Shown here piece by piece: positions 10,755-22,445 of a stretch of 64,000 nucleotides of DNA; the first letter of the stretch is position 1; each line of letters begins with the position of its first letter. A program made the position numbers and the translations under genes. Under the pieces are notes generated by a model. That model searched no databases. It was not told the DNA's origin and saw only the letters and a list, made by a program, of their open reading frames with translations. The stretch lies in the NCBI GenBank assembly GCA_002179805.1, contig NAVB01000120.1, positions 1-64,000 on the forward strand. The letters are read 5' to 3'. This DNA comes from Acanthamoeba lenticulata. Lineage: Eukaryota; Discosea; Longamoebia; Acanthamoebidae.

Positions 10755-11515
10755 ATGTCGACCGTGTTGCCTCGCGTGAACACTGAGGAGGTGCAGACGC
10801 TGATCCACGACCCACCTACGGTGGTCAGAAAAGAAGTGGTGGAGCACCCTGAAACCTTGCTTCACGAACATCACGTCCAGCCGGTCATCCATGAGACCGA
10901 ACGCCACGTGCAGCCTGTCTTCAAGAAGGAGATCACCACCGAGCATCCGGTTGTTCATCGTGAAGTGGTAATTGAAGAGCTCCCAGTTGAGGTCAACACG
11001 ACCATCGCGCCTGCCGTCTCTCGTGCGGCAGCTGTCCCGCACCGTGCCCCCGCCACGATGATCGTGGAAGACCCGCCAGTTGTACACAAGAAAGTGGTAC
11101 ATGAGCACCCGGAGGTGGTGCACCACGAACATCACATTCAACCGATCATAGAAGAAACGCAGCGTCTTATCGAGCCTGTTCACGTCACCGAAGTGACAGC
11201 AGAATACCCCGTGACGAAACGGGTTCTCCTCCTCATCTTGTTCTTGTGCCTTATTTCCTGCTCTCTCACACCACTATATCACAGGAAGTGGTTATAACCA
11301 AGCCTCCCATGGAAGCTAGAGCACATCTCGCTGGTCCTGAGCATCAACACCACCATGCAACCCTGGGTCAGAAGCTGAAGGGCACCATGAACCAGTTTGT
11401 TGGGTCGATCACGGGAAACGAAGCCCGTCGCGAACGAGGCAAATTGCTCAAGCAGGGCATTGACGTACACCCAACTCAGACCACCGCACAAACCTCTCGC
11501 CCGACCATCACCTGA
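10755..11515 (+). CDS. His/Glu/Val-rich duplicated protein with CsbD-like tail
   Basis: No named orthologue is recognised. The exons are 10755-11222 and 11285-11515. The first exon holds two copies of a block of about 55 residues, each with HPETLLHEHHVQPVI or HPEVVHHEHHIQPII followed by HVQPVFKKEITTEHPV or LIEPVHVTEVTAEYPV. Similar His/Glu/Val repeats occur in fungal stress or allergen-like proteins. The second exon ends with LKGTMNQFVGSITGNEARRE and GKLLKQG, resembling the GK/GN helical repeat of CsbD and hydrophilin-type stress proteins. There is no signal peptide and no membrane segment. I infer a soluble, hydrophilic stress or encystment protein; metal binding by the HEHH clusters is possible. 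ATG 10755 is the only plausible start. Confidence 0.7.
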
Positions 11516-11831
11516 GAACAGAAGGCACAAGGAGCGCTATGTCTCAAGAATGCAAAATATGCCAATACATTGCTGAGATTCCCCATAGAAACAATAATTA
11601 ACGGCGAGAGTGCCAAGGAAGGGGACCCAAACAGAGCTTGTTGAGGTGAAGGCCCCAAACACGGTGAGGCCTCGCGGAGGCGAGAACCACTTGCGTAAAC
11701 GGATTTTGACCACCCCACTTTCAAGTGTGGCGGGCCTCCACATCAGCAACCAGGCATAAAATAAGTTCTTACAAGAACGCCTAAATTCGTTTCCCTGCCA
11801 AGGCAGCGTAGTGCTGTATCCATTTGGTAAA
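11516..11831 (+). other. Intergenic region upstream of the RhoGEF gene
   Basis: This short region lies between two genes read in the same direction. Frames on the minus strand here show no family motif. No repeat or clear promoter element was seen. Confidence 0.4.
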
Positions 11832-14800
11832 ATGAGTGAGTCTCCAGGCCAGGTACAACTTCTTCTTCATCCTTTCCCCTTAATGCGTCTTACTGAATGG
11901 ACTCCTCCCTAAATTATGGCACCATCTGAACTTCCCCTTTATTGGCGATTTTTTACTGCATTTGGATCTCTTCTTAATGCAAAAACCTCTCTTCTCTCCA
12001 TGTACATCTTGCTCTGTTCCCCCCCTCCAACACAGTTTGCTGCAGATTCCCAATCTAGCGATGGCCGAATCAAGTCGATGACCCTCACTGGTGAAGCGCG
12101 CAGTCCGGCGCCCCCCGTCCCGCAACGCCCTAAGTCGGTGGTGGTGCCAGGCCCCAGCGTTAACACCCTTCGCATGAAGGCCCTCTTCGAGACTGGTGCC
12201 AGCACCACCTCAACCTCTACCATGACCCTCTCTTCACCGCTTTCTTCTACTTCATCATCATCCTCCTCCTTCTCCTCCTCCTTTCCTTCCACGTCTTCGT
12301 CCACCTTCCCGCCACCAACGCCGGCCTCGTCCTCCACGACGGCGACCACAACGGCGACGGCCAAGAGCGTCCCGGTCGGCCGCATGAAGTCCTTCTTCGA
12401 GGAGAAAGCGCGCGAGCAGGAGCGAGACAGTCGTGGCGGCACCGAGCAAAAGCGGCAGGAACTCGCGCGACGGCAGGAGGAGAAACTCCTCAAGGACCGC
12501 GTCGAGCGGGAGTTCTTCGAGACCGAGGAGAGCTACTTCCGCAGTCTCGATATCGTCGTTGAGGTTCGAACCGCCTTACCACCTCCATTACTTCCTCATC
12601 TTCCCCTTCTTCATGATGACGATCTTACTCAACGTTGGCTGTTGCCACACGAACCAGGTCTATGTCAAGCCCATGCGCGAGGCCAAGATCATCTCGCAGC
12701 AGGACATGGAAACTATCTTCTCCAACATCGAGACCATCCACCAAATCCACCAGAGCCTCTACTTTGACCTCAAGCCTCTCTTTGAGACCGAGGCGCCGGT
12801 GCATGCCCATTCTACACACACACTCTCTCTTCCCCAGATGCCTCCTTCTCCTTTTCCTCGGCTTACCTCGACTTTCCCCTCAGGCCTCCCCGGATCAGGC
12901 GACTCCAACACAGCCAGCGCCCGCGCCCAGCCCCTCGAGTACTGCGACCAAGTCGGACAGCAAGACCCAGAAGTCGTTGGGCGACCTTCTTCGCGCGTTC
13001 ATTCATTTCTTCAAGATGTACACCGTCTACATCAACAGGTCCGTCGCCGCCTTCCTTCTTCTTCTTCTTCTTCTCTTCCTCGTCTTCCTCCCGCTCTCGT
13101 GTGACTGACCATCAATCGATCGATCACCAGTTTTGATAACGCCAACAAGCGAGTGACGGAGCTCCAGAACTCGAGCAAAAAGTTTATGCAGTTCCTCAAC
13201 GACTGCAAGGCACGGCCGGAATGCAAGAAACTCGACCTCGTCTCCTTCCTCATCATGGTACGCGCCCTTGCTGGCCAGCCACCACCGCACTACCGCTCCA
13301 CTGACCGTCGTCTCTCATGTGCTGTGTCGTGCTATGATGTGCAGCCCATCCAGCGGCTACCGCGCTACGAACTGCTGCTGCGGGACATCCTGAGGCACAC
13401 ATCGGACGCGAGCGAGCACGCCAAGATCGAGCAGGTGTTCAACACCGTCGCCGAGGTCAACAAGCACGTCAACTCGGAGAAGGGCGCATCGATTCTGCGG
13501 GCGCGGCTGTACAAGCTGCAGGCGGCCGTCAAGCACCGAGTGGACATCTTCAGCCGGCCGGACCGACGGCTGCTGCGCGAGGGCGAGGCAGCCGTGCGCC
13601 GGGTCGAGCGCTCGAGCGAGCAGCAGGGCCAGCTCAGCGCGCGCCTGGTCGACGGCCTTGCCCTGTCGGCCCGCAAGTCGGACAAGAGCCTCTCGTCCGA
13701 GCGCCGCAGCACTGTCGTCGGCCTCGACAAGGACTCCTTCATGACGCCCCGCAAGGCTGACTTCAAACCGCAGTATTTCTTCCTCTTTGACGACTTCCTC
13801 CTCCAGGTCGTCAAGAAATCCAAGGTTCGCCCCCCCCCTCCCCTCTGTTCCCCTCATAGGCGTACGTGATCTTGATGTTGGGTCAATAACAATCTCTTGT
13901 CTGTGCGCGCAGAGCGAGAAGTACACGTTCCGGGCCATGTACAACCTGCTCCACATCAGCGTCCTCGCCGTGCAGCAGGGCACGCCATCACGTACGTGGC
14001 ATGAACTGGCGTGACGCTCATCACGCTGTTGTGGATGGGTCGACTCACACGCCTTGTTGGGGGGGGGGATGACTGACTGAAGTGAGCTCGCCCGGGTCGG
14101 GAACAACCGCGCCGGTTCAGTCTCTGTTGTCGAGTGGGAGTCATGTGGTCTCGCCCGTGTCGTCGGCCCCGACCAACAGCAGCAGCCACCCGGTGACGCC
14201 CACGCGGAGCATGTCCCTCAAGAGCGTGGCCACCACCGAGCCGCGGCCAAAATCGCCGGAGCTCACCATCGAGTGCGCGCCGGTCGTGGCCTCCAACGGC
14301 GTCGAGAGCGGCGACCACGAGTCGCTCGACTCGGCGGCAGCGGCGGCCGCGGCGGCGGCTGCGGCCGCGAGCGGGGAGGCCGAGGGCGAGGTGGTGGACG
14401 ACCCCGAAGCCGAGCTCATGCTGCTCCTGCGGGACCACAAGAGCAAGGACCTCCTCCACATCAAGTTCCGGTCCCCGCACGAGAAGGAGGACTGGCTCGA
14501 GCTCCTCCTTAACGCGAAAGAAGAAATGGGTACCTTCCTCTTGCCTTTCCCAGCAGAATCCTTCGTCTCTTCTCACAGATTGGCTGTCCTAAAACAAAAA
14601 TAAACAAAAAACAACAGCCAAGCTGCGGCTCGAGGGGCCGAAGGACCTCAAGGAGGAGGCCGTCGCCGAGAAGAAGGCCAAGGAGGAAAAGGAGAAGGAG
14701 GAGAAGGAGCTCAAGAAGGCACAGCAGGAGAAAGAGAAGAAGGAGAAGGAGGCCAAGATGGCGCAGTTGCAGGCCCAGAAGGTTCGCGTTTCATTGCTTT

Positions 14801-16134
14801 CCTTGGATAGTTAATTTATTTATTATTTTGGGGCTACGCTGACCTTCAATGAAATGCAGGAGAAGGAGGAGGCGATGTATAAATACGATCACATGTTCAA
14901 GGGCATCCTCCTTCCTTCGCTGGGGCCTGACGCCAAGGTGCCGCTTTCAGGACTTTGTATAGTTTGCTTCAATACCAAAGGATGCCAACCCGGGGTTGTG
15001 CATCACACAGGACCAGGCGGACGAGATCTGCGGAGCGCTCGTGGACGCACTCGCGGACAAGGACATCACCGAGCTGGGCGCCAAGGCACATCTTTGCTCC
15101 CTTCTTGGTATCCCATGACCCCCAAGTGTCTCTGACGCACTGTGGCTGTGCCTTGTGGGCTTGCCCTTGCCTACACATTCTTGCAGATGCCATTCCGGCT
15201 GCGCACGGTGCGGGCGCGCAACCTCGTGGTCAAGCTCCAGCTGTGGCTCCAGAAGCCCACCGACGCCCCTTCCGGCATCCCGTACCTTCACCATCCCCAT
15301 CTTTCTTTTCTTTTATTATTATTATTATTTTATTATTTATAATAACAACAAATGATTGGATTTTTGTACAACGCAGGGAAAGTGCGCTGCGGGGAGGACT
15401 CCACGCGCTGGTGGTGGCCTACGACGCGTCGAGCGCGCAGTCGCTGGCCACGGCACGCGCGTGGATCGCCGAAGTCAAGAAGCTTGGCGGCCCGCCCGTC
15501 GTCGGCACCCTTCTCGCCTTCCAGCCCGCCTCTTCCTCAGGTAACGTCAACGACGAGAGAGGCCTCACATTCTAGTCAGTCGTCTCCTCTCTCGATTTTA
15601 AAAGCTGACACCACATTGGCAGGCGAGGCGACGGCGCTCGAGGCCGGGCGACAGGCGGCGGCCGAGGAAGGCTACGTGTTCTGGGCGCTAGGCAAGGTGG
15701 GAACCGTGGAGGAGGATGCCCTTGACGACTCGTTCGAGACCATCGTGGAGAAGATCCTCGACATGAAGGAGGGCGGCAGCGCCCTCTCACCTGGTCCTGG
15801 TACGTCTCCTTGACGACCCAGGCGTTCGATCAAATAATGTCAAACAACAGAAAATACTGACCAAACCACGTCAATGTTTTCTCCTCCATGAGCAGGCGGG
15901 CACGACGTCGCCAGGTCGGGTCGAAGCGTTGACCTGCAGGAGATGGACCTCAGCAGGGGAGAGAAGAAGAAGGAAGGCAAGCTCAAGGGCATTCTCGGAA
16001 TAGGCAAGAAGCTCACGCGTAAACCCAGCGTGACAGGCAACACCACGGGAGCAGCAGCAGCAGGGGCCACTGGCAGCCCTAGCAGCGGCTCTGCCTCCGG
16101 GAGCGGGGGCGGCAAGAAGGAAAGCCGGGGCTAG
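11832..16134 (+). CDS. DH-PH RhoGEF with a degenerate C-terminal Rab-like domain
   Basis: The product is predicted to exchange nucleotide on Rho-type GTPases. The start ATG 11832 (MSESPGQ) splices to FAADSQSSDGRIKS at 12036, followed by Ser/Thr-rich linkers and a charged helix (about 12410-12530). The DH domain spans about 12510-13540: FFETEESYFRSLDIVVE, then YVKPMREAKII, IETIHQIHQSL, LLRAFIHFFKMYTVYI, and the hallmark PIQRLPRYELLLRDILRHT (13345-13400). The PH domain spans about 13760-14525: PQYFFLFDDFLLQV, SEKYTFRAMYNLLHI, and FRSPHEKEDWLELLLNAKEE, with a Ser/Ala-rich insert. A Lys/Glu coiled coil (14615-14780) follows. Exons 14940-15800 give a Rab-like fold (LVVKLQLW, ALVVAYDASSAQSLATARAW, ETIVEKIL) lacking P-loop, DTAG and NKxD motifs. 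A basic Gly/Ser-rich tail ends at 16134. Confidence 0.82.
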
Positions 16135-16794
16135 GTAGTGGTTGTTGTTGCTGTTGCACGTCCTTTGTTACAAGCTGCCGAAGTTTTTGCTGTTTCCGCG
16201 GCGGTTTTTGATGACAAGATAACGTTGTTCAATTTTGCTTGGTTGTTGTATGACAGATGGCAACCCTGACTTTGTCCTTTCCAGAAAGTCACACGCAGAT
16301 CAGCCAGTTGAGTCCCGATAGGTTACTTGACAGTGCGGCTTTAGGACGGATCTGGTCCAATCGGGACGGAAGAGAAAGCCTCGGTAACATGGCATCTCAG
16401 GAATGCGATCCAACCGACGGTTTGAAAACTTGCTCGGTCGCCAGGTGCTCAAGGTCGCTCGGTTTAGTCGGATATGCGAACGCACGCGTGGTCGGTGATT
16501 GGGTTGCTCCGGTGATGCCACCCTGCTCACCCTTTTCCGACGCAAACATCTGGTCACGCGTAGCTAGGGTATGTTTGAGGGCGCCATGGAGTTAACGCTT
16601 CCTAGTAAGCCTCCGGCCACGCGTGCCCTCGGGACGAGCCATAAAACCCAACCAGAGCCTGCCCCGCTCCGCTTCCTCAGTCTTCTAGTCCAGTCCAGCC
16701 CACTTAAGTGCCGTGTGTTGTGTGACGTCCTCTATCCTCAGCTCCCGCACAGGTCTTCAAGACAACGCGCCTCAGCTCACGACAACTTGATAAT
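16135..16794 (+). other. Long intergenic region upstream of the GATA factor
   Basis: About 660 bases without a supported gene. It contains the 3' flank of the RhoGEF and the promoter of the GATA gene. A CCAAT-like site (about 16355) and an AT-rich ATAAAA element (about 16641) are seen. An AGATAAC site lies near 16217 and a TGATAA site just before the start codon; either could bind a GATA factor, but this is only suggestive. A CT/AG-rich stretch occurs near 16670-16700. Confidence 0.4.
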
Positions 16795-17814
16795 ATGACA
16801 ACGGCCATGAACATCAACAACCTCTCGATACTTGACCTCCTTCTCTCGTCTGCTTCCGGCAAGGTCCCCGTCGTGCTCTTCCCGCTCGGGAACCAAAGCG
16901 ACATGGCCGCCTCGGGTCTCGCAGGCGTCGACCTCTCCTCCCTAGCAGCCGCTGCCGACTTCCACCGAGCCCCGGCCTCCAACAACCCAAGCAGCAGTGC
17001 CTCCACCCTCAACAGCAGCAACACCACCCCATGCCCCAACATGATGGGCCCTGCGACTCCCCTTCACAAGCGAGCCAAGCGTACCGCGGGACGGGTGTGT
17101 GGCCAATGCGGCACCACTGCCACCGTACAGTGGCGCAAGGGACCTGATGGTTCTACTTCGTACGTCGTCCCCACCATCATGAACTCAGCTCTTGTCCTTT
17201 TCAAGCAAAACCCTTTTCCACAACTCACCAGTTCCTTCTTTTTTCCTTCTTCTGCAAACAGACTTTGCAATGCTTGCGGGCAGCGCTACCACCGCCGAAA
17301 GGCGGCTGAAGAGCGCCAGCGTGCTGGCCGGCACCGAGACCAGCTCAAGCATCGACTTGCGCTGCCCCTGCCGTTCGGCCTTCTGCCGCCCCAGTCTCAG
17401 CCCCACCCCCAGCACCCACCGCTGGCCATTCGGCCGAGCCCGTTTCAGGTCGTTGCCTCGAGTGCGCACCGGCATCAACACCCTCACCAACACCGCCACT
17501 GCGACCACAGCAACGGGAAGGTGCCAACGATTCACATCGAACAGCAGCAGCGGATGCGACTCCCACAGAACGATAGAAGCATCATGATCGACACGTCGTC
17601 GCTCACCCCGCGCAACATCAAGTACGAGATGTCGAGCCCCGACCTGCGACAAGACGAGTCCATGAACTCTTCCCGCAGCACCAGCCCCGTCGGGTCGCCC
17701 CTCTCCTGCAGCAGCCCCGTCGGGTCGCCAACGATGGCCGACCCCTCGTTCGTTTCGATTTCCAAGCCTTATGAGAGCGTCAAGCGATCCACCATCTACT
17801 CCCTCCTCAACTAG
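16795..17814 (+). CDS. GATA-type zinc-finger transcription factor
   Basis: The product is predicted to bind GATA sites in nuclear DNA. The exons are 16795-17159 and 17262-17814. One class IV zinc finger is present: Cys102 and Cys105 (VCGQCGTTATVQWRKGP) in exon 1, then Cys124 and Cys127 (LCNACGQRYHRRK) in exon 2, giving C-X2-C-X18-C-X2-C followed by a basic tail. The intron falls exactly between the two knuckles (TCT ACT TC, then A CTT TGC). The C-terminal half is Gln/His/Pro-rich. It ends with Ser-Pro modules (SPVGSPLSCSSPVGSP) that look like proline-directed kinase sites. The N-terminus is Ser/Ala-rich. The start is the first ATG after the AT-rich flank. Confidence 0.9.
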   Translation: MTTAMNINNLSILDLLLSSASGKVPVVLFPLGNQSDMAASGLAGVDLSSLAAAADFHRAPASNNPSSSASTLNSSNTTPCPNMMGPATPLHKRAKRTAGRVCGQCGTTATVQWRKGPDGSTSYVVPTIMNSALVLFKQNPFPQLTSSFFFPSSANRLCNACGQRYHRRKAAEERQRAGRHRDQLKHRLALPLPFGLLPPQSQPHPQHPPLAIRPSPFQVVASSAHRHQHPHQHRHCDHSNGKVPTIHIEQQQRMRLPQNDRSIMIDTSSLTPRNIKYEMSSPDLRQDESMNSSRSTSPVGSPLSCSSPVGSPTMADPSFVSISKPYESVKRSTIYSLLN

Positions 17815-18314
17815 AGAATCCCGGCGACCAAGGCAGCATCAAGGTGCTGGCCAGTGTACAGACTACTCACGCAGACGCCGTTGGACTCCAGCGCAAGAGA
17901 GCAATCGAGTTTTTTTCCCGAGGCGAGGGACGATGTTCCTCCGTTCGGCAGCTTACATTTCTTTTTTCATTTTTCAAATACAGTTTTGGTTATTGTTACG
18001 TGGCTGGTGGAACTCAAATCAGTTTGCAACACAGAAAAAGGTAGGTTACACAGGCAGAGGGGCAACGGTTACATGTGTGACCCTGTCTTTGTCCTTTTCT
18101 GTTCCGTTCTAGCTAGACCCCGAGGATTCTCCTTATCGAGACCGGCCACGCGTAGATATCTGATAGAACTGGATTCAAACTGCTGCTTTCTGAGTACGAG
18201 TGCTCAAGACCAAAAGGGGTAAGGTACCCACGCCGCCATTGGGTTAGGTCACTCATGTGTCACGGCCGCTTGGAACAAGTTCTCGTTACATGTTGAGTAT
18301 ACACAAACCTTTTT
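17815..18314. other. Intergenic region between convergent genes
   Basis: About 500 bases between the stop of the GATA gene (plus) and the stop of the ankyrin-like gene (minus). Frames here show no domain. A T-rich run lies near 17960-17990. I see nothing else in it. Confidence 0.45.
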
Positions 18315-20671
18315 TCAGCATGAGTTATCTTGTTGGGGAAGAAGAAACTTAACAACGTGGTCGTGTCCGTTCAAGTGGGCAGCTTCCAGCGCGTCCGCGC
18401 GGAGATCGGCCCCTGTACAGGTGGTGGTTTTGGCAAGGAGAAAGACCGTTACCGGTTGCGACTAGCGGACTACTGGACCACACGAGCAGCTTACTCACCG
18501 CGGGAATGGAGGTACTGGATGACGTGCAGGTGGCCTTCCTCCGCTGCGGTCGTCAAGGGCAAATGGCGCCAGCCGCCTGTCGTCGACACAAAAGTGAGAC
18601 AGCCACAGTGACCTCCCCAGATCCGTGTGGCCGAGAGCTCACCCTCACTGTGGGAGTAGCCAGGAATTCGCCAGTCAGCGTGTAGCTCCTCCACCAGGAA
18701 TCGCGCCATCTCGAGGTCCCCGTTCCGACAGGCCAAGACCTGCAGCACTCGTCAGATCGGGAGATCACTTGGGGGATTGAGCTCAAGGACCAGTGGTACG
18801 GCATGAGGATCAGTTTTGTTGATGTCGAGCGCGCCGCGTTTGACCATATACCGCAGCAGCTCCTGGTCTGATGCGCCACAGGCACAACGATGAGTCGGCT
18901 TGTGTCCAGTTCGTTCTGCGACTCCTGGGCGTACCACCGTGGCACACAGCGCAAGACACCGCCGCGAACTCATCGCCGTCCACCCGAGCGCCTCGGCGGA
19001 TCAAGAACCTGGCCGCTGCGAACGGCACACACACACGACGGATTGAGTTGCCACTGGTCTGGGCTGGGCCACTTGGGCGACCTAGACTAGCACCTTTGCT
19101 GCGACGATTGAAAACCGCGCACTCGAGCGGCGTGCGGCGGTAGCGCTCCGTCCAGTCGTACATCGTTCGTTCTGGTTGGACCTTCATGCCTCGTTCGTCC
19201 ACCAACCATCGCAGCACCTGATGTGGGTTCCAAGGTGTCAGTCAAGCGCCAGCGCCATTGGCCAAACGGACGGACTTTATGTCGACCGTGCTTGGCTGCA
19301 ACGCGCAGCGCCCGCCCTTGACGACAGTTGAGGTCAATCCGGCCGGGAAGAAGGTCGACCAGCCGGCGCAGAGCTGGCAACTTCAAGGCAGCGACGCCAG
19401 CCAGGAACACGTCCTCAAGTTGCTGCGCCGAGGCCACGCTCGCCAGGCCGCCGCCTTCGAGCAGGTAGAACAGCACCTCGGCGTGTCCTCCTCTGGCACT
19501 GATCATGGGAATGAGCGACGGCTCAGCTGCGCCTCACCCCTTGAGCCTTGCGCGTCGCGTCGAGAGATTAAGTTCTTTACCTCAGAACCAAGCAGTCCGG
19601 CAAGGTGGACACATCGACCGAGGCCGCCTCAATCAGGAACTGCAGCGAGGCCAGGTGGCCCATGGTGCAGCTCGTCCGAATCGCGTCTGATCATGAGGCC
19701 ACGGTGAGCAGCTCATCGAGGAGGCGAGGAAGAAGAGCGACAGAGGCTCACCCCTGATCAGCGGCCCGCTGGGGTCGTCTTTGGAAGGCGAGGAAGCGGC
19801 GAGCAGGGCTCCGCCGCGGGCCAGGTAGAAGGTCCATAGCCGCCGCACGCACGCCTCGCTTCCGGCATACGCGGCCCAGCCAAACACGCGCACGAAGCCG
19901 TCCCTGCCCCCACACGCCATGCACCGCGCGCGGTCGGCGGCTCAGTCGCGAGACGGAAGGCGACTCTGTACATGGGCGCTCACGAGCGCACCAACAGCCA
20001 GGGAAGGGCGGCGAGCCCGGCCCCGGGGCACGTTCGACAAGGTTCGCCAGCAGGCTCGACATCAGCTCAAAGTGGCCCTGGCTCGCGCTCAGGGCGAGCA
20101 AGTCCAGCCACAGCCTCTCGTGCCAACTAACCAGGGCTGCGGGCATCGCAGGTTCCGTCTCGAAGAGGAGGCGGAACAGCGCCGTGTGGCCGCTGAGGGC
20201 ACTTTCGCGCAGGAAGCAGTGAAGCAGGGCCTGATTGGACGCGAAGGCGAGCCCGTGGCGCGAGCGGCGACGATGGGCGTAGAACACGCTCAACTCCAGG
20301 CGGCATTGCCGGGCGAGCCATCGCAGGGTGACCTCCTCGGCCTCGGGCCCAGGCTCGGGCTCCTCTTGCGGCGTTAGACGGGCCAAGAGCTCGACCTGAT
20401 CGGGAAAATGGGCGTTGCGGAGAGCCTCGACGACGGCGTCTCGTTCCCATGAAGCCCACACAGCTTGGTGACTCTCCTTCTTGTGCAGCTTTGCGCCACT
20501 CAGTTGAAAGTGTTGGGCAAGGTCGGGCAGAAAGGGTACGAGAGCTGAGTGTGCCCCAGATGCCTCCAACACATGTTCAGCAACCAAAGCTGAACACAGC
20601 ACCAATAGAGAAGGAATCGAAGCGAAACACCTACGGCCGAAGAACGAGCTCAAGCCCGCCTCCTCTTCCAT
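18315..20671 (-). CDS. Ankyrin-repeat-like protein
   Basis: This many-exon gene starts at ATG 20671 (MEEEAGLSSFFGRR). The first long exon contains helix pairs with repeat-like wording: LHCFLRESALSGHTALFRLL, LLALSASQGHFELMSSLLAN. Later exons give ISARGGHAEVLFYLLEGGGL (about 19450), LACRNGDLEMARFLVEELH (about 18700), and TAAEEGHLHVIQYLHSRG (about 18510). The last exon reads ADALEAAHLNGHDHVVKFLL before the stop at 18315. These are degenerate ankyrin repeats of the kind expanded in large amoeba and giant-virus families (A-x-x-G-H-x-x-V-x-x-L). A hydrophobic patch near residue 20 could be an F-box-like or membrane segment, but I cannot decide. Function is unknown; protein-protein binding is inferred. 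The short last exon was found from its GT/AG junctions (donor about 18500, acceptor about 18421). Confidence 0.72.
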
Positions 20672-20799
20672 GACACGAAAAGAAAGAAAAGCGGCAGCAA
20701 AAAAAGAACGAAGCGAGAGTCATTGATGTCGACTGGTGCCAGGGAAGGAGCGTAGAGGGCGGCCATGGCGCTGGGCGTTGTTCTTCTCCCACCTGCGCG

Positions 20800-22339
20800 A
20801 TGATGGCTTCAACTGAGCAAGAGATTAGCCCCTACCGCACGACAGAGGAACAAGAGGCCCTCAGCAAGCACCCGCATGCGCTCGACTTCAAGTTCACTCC
20901 TGACGATTTGGTAACCTCGCTCGCCCCTCCCTTGGCACTTGTAGCACGAGCTGACCACACACGCCCATGTGGCCGAGCAGGCGTTTCTCGACAAGAACGG
21001 CTACGTGGTGCTGAAGGGCATGTACTCGAAGGAAACGTGTGAGCAGATGAAGGCGGAACTCTTTGAGCGCGCCCACACCCTGTTGGGCGTAGACAAAGAT
21101 GACCACAGCACGTGGAAGGTCTGCACCTCCCCCCCCCCCACAAGCACTTGAGCCGCGAGACCACCTCCTCAATCAACCAACAACGTGCCTCGTTCGTGGC
21201 AGGCGATCCCTCCGCTGGGCTTCGTGGACATCTGGCACACGCCAACCTACTACGCCATGCGGCAGGACCCGCGCCTCTACTCGGTCTTTGCGCAGGTCCT
21301 CAACGAGCCTCACCTGACCGTCTCCCTTGACCGCGTCTGCCTCAACCCGCCGACCCGTGTGGTCGACGCCGAGGGTGCGCCGCCTTACGTCATCCACGAA
21401 GAAGAAGAATTGAGCATTGACGCCCCAATCGGGGCGGCACAGGCAAGCTCGTGGCGGACTTCCCGGAGAGGAGGAACCAGATCTTCAGCATCCACAACGA
21501 CATGAACCTCTGGTGCGGCTTCTTCTGACATGTCTCCTCGCCTTGTGCCTCGTCCCCACCTCTGATCGATGGATTGGCGCAGGGACCTGTCCGAGAACAA
21601 GTTTCAGGCCGGGATCGCGCTGGACACTTGCCTCACGGGCGGCTTCCAGTGCATTCCTGGTGCGTTGTTGTTGTCGTTGTGTTTGTTGCTCGTTCCCCCT
21701 TGGGCACCAGTCCAACGTGTGTGTGTGTGGTCGATCGCAGGCTTCCACAAGCTCGAGGAGATCAAGCGCTATCGCGAAGACTTCGAGAGCGCCAAGTTTG
21801 GGGAGCAGAGGGTGCCGCCCTTTGACGAGACCTTTGTCTGGTTCAAGGACAAGGAGGCCATCGCCAAGCGCGCCATCCAAGTGCCCATGGAGCAGGTGCG
21901 TACGAGGCGCCTCCCCTTTTGGGGAGCAACCGCCATGCGCGCGCTCACGACGACCGCCTCGCGGGACGACAGGGCGACATGGTGCTCTGGTCCGCCCGCC
22001 TGCCGCACTCGGCCTTGCCCAACACGTCGGCCGAGTGGCGCATCCAGTGCTACATCCGCATGATCCCCGCCGCCCGGCACGAAGGTACTCGCCCCCCCCC
22101 ACGGCCCTCCAACACCAGAAGAAGAAAAAGAAGAAGAGGACCCGTGGGCTGACGGAAGAGCCGCAGTGTACACGCGGGAGGTGGCTCGCTCCTCGCGCGA
22201 GGGCTTCAAGCCGCGCCTCTTCTCGACCGGCAACTCGACCGAGGACTTCAACGCGACGTGGGAGGTCCCGCTCCACAAGCCGCCGTCGCTGTCCCCGCTG
22301 GGCGAAAAGCTGCTCGGCTGGCGTTCGTGGACCGAGTAA
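20800..22339 (+). CDS. Phytanoyl-CoA dioxygenase (PhyH) family protein
   Basis: The product is predicted to be a 2-oxoglutarate/Fe(II) oxygenase. The start MMASTEQEISPYRTTEEQ is followed by exons giving FLDKNGYVVLKGMYSKETCE (the PhyH entry motif), FVDIWHTPTYYAMRQDPRLYS, and an iron site HxD in FSIHNDMNLW (about 21490). DLSENKFQAGIALDTCLTGG and CIPGFHKLEEIKRYREDFES follow. The distal site is GDMVLWSARLPHSALPNTS with Arg in AEWRIQCYIRM, giving the His and 2OG-binding Arg. The last exon ends LGWRSWTE. The His, Asp, distal His and Arg all look intact, so activity is plausible. The substrate is unknown; many amoeba and bacterial relatives act on small molecules rather than phytanoyl-CoA. Introns of about 60-100 bases have GT/AG ends. 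Confidence 0.84.
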
Positions 22340-22445
22340 CAGAGATCCGCTGTGGCGGCCGTTGAGGACGTCGATACAACTGTTGGTTCGGTAAAAGCTT
22401 ACAACAACGTTGCGGTAATGTATGTACACGGGAAGGACAGCTCTC

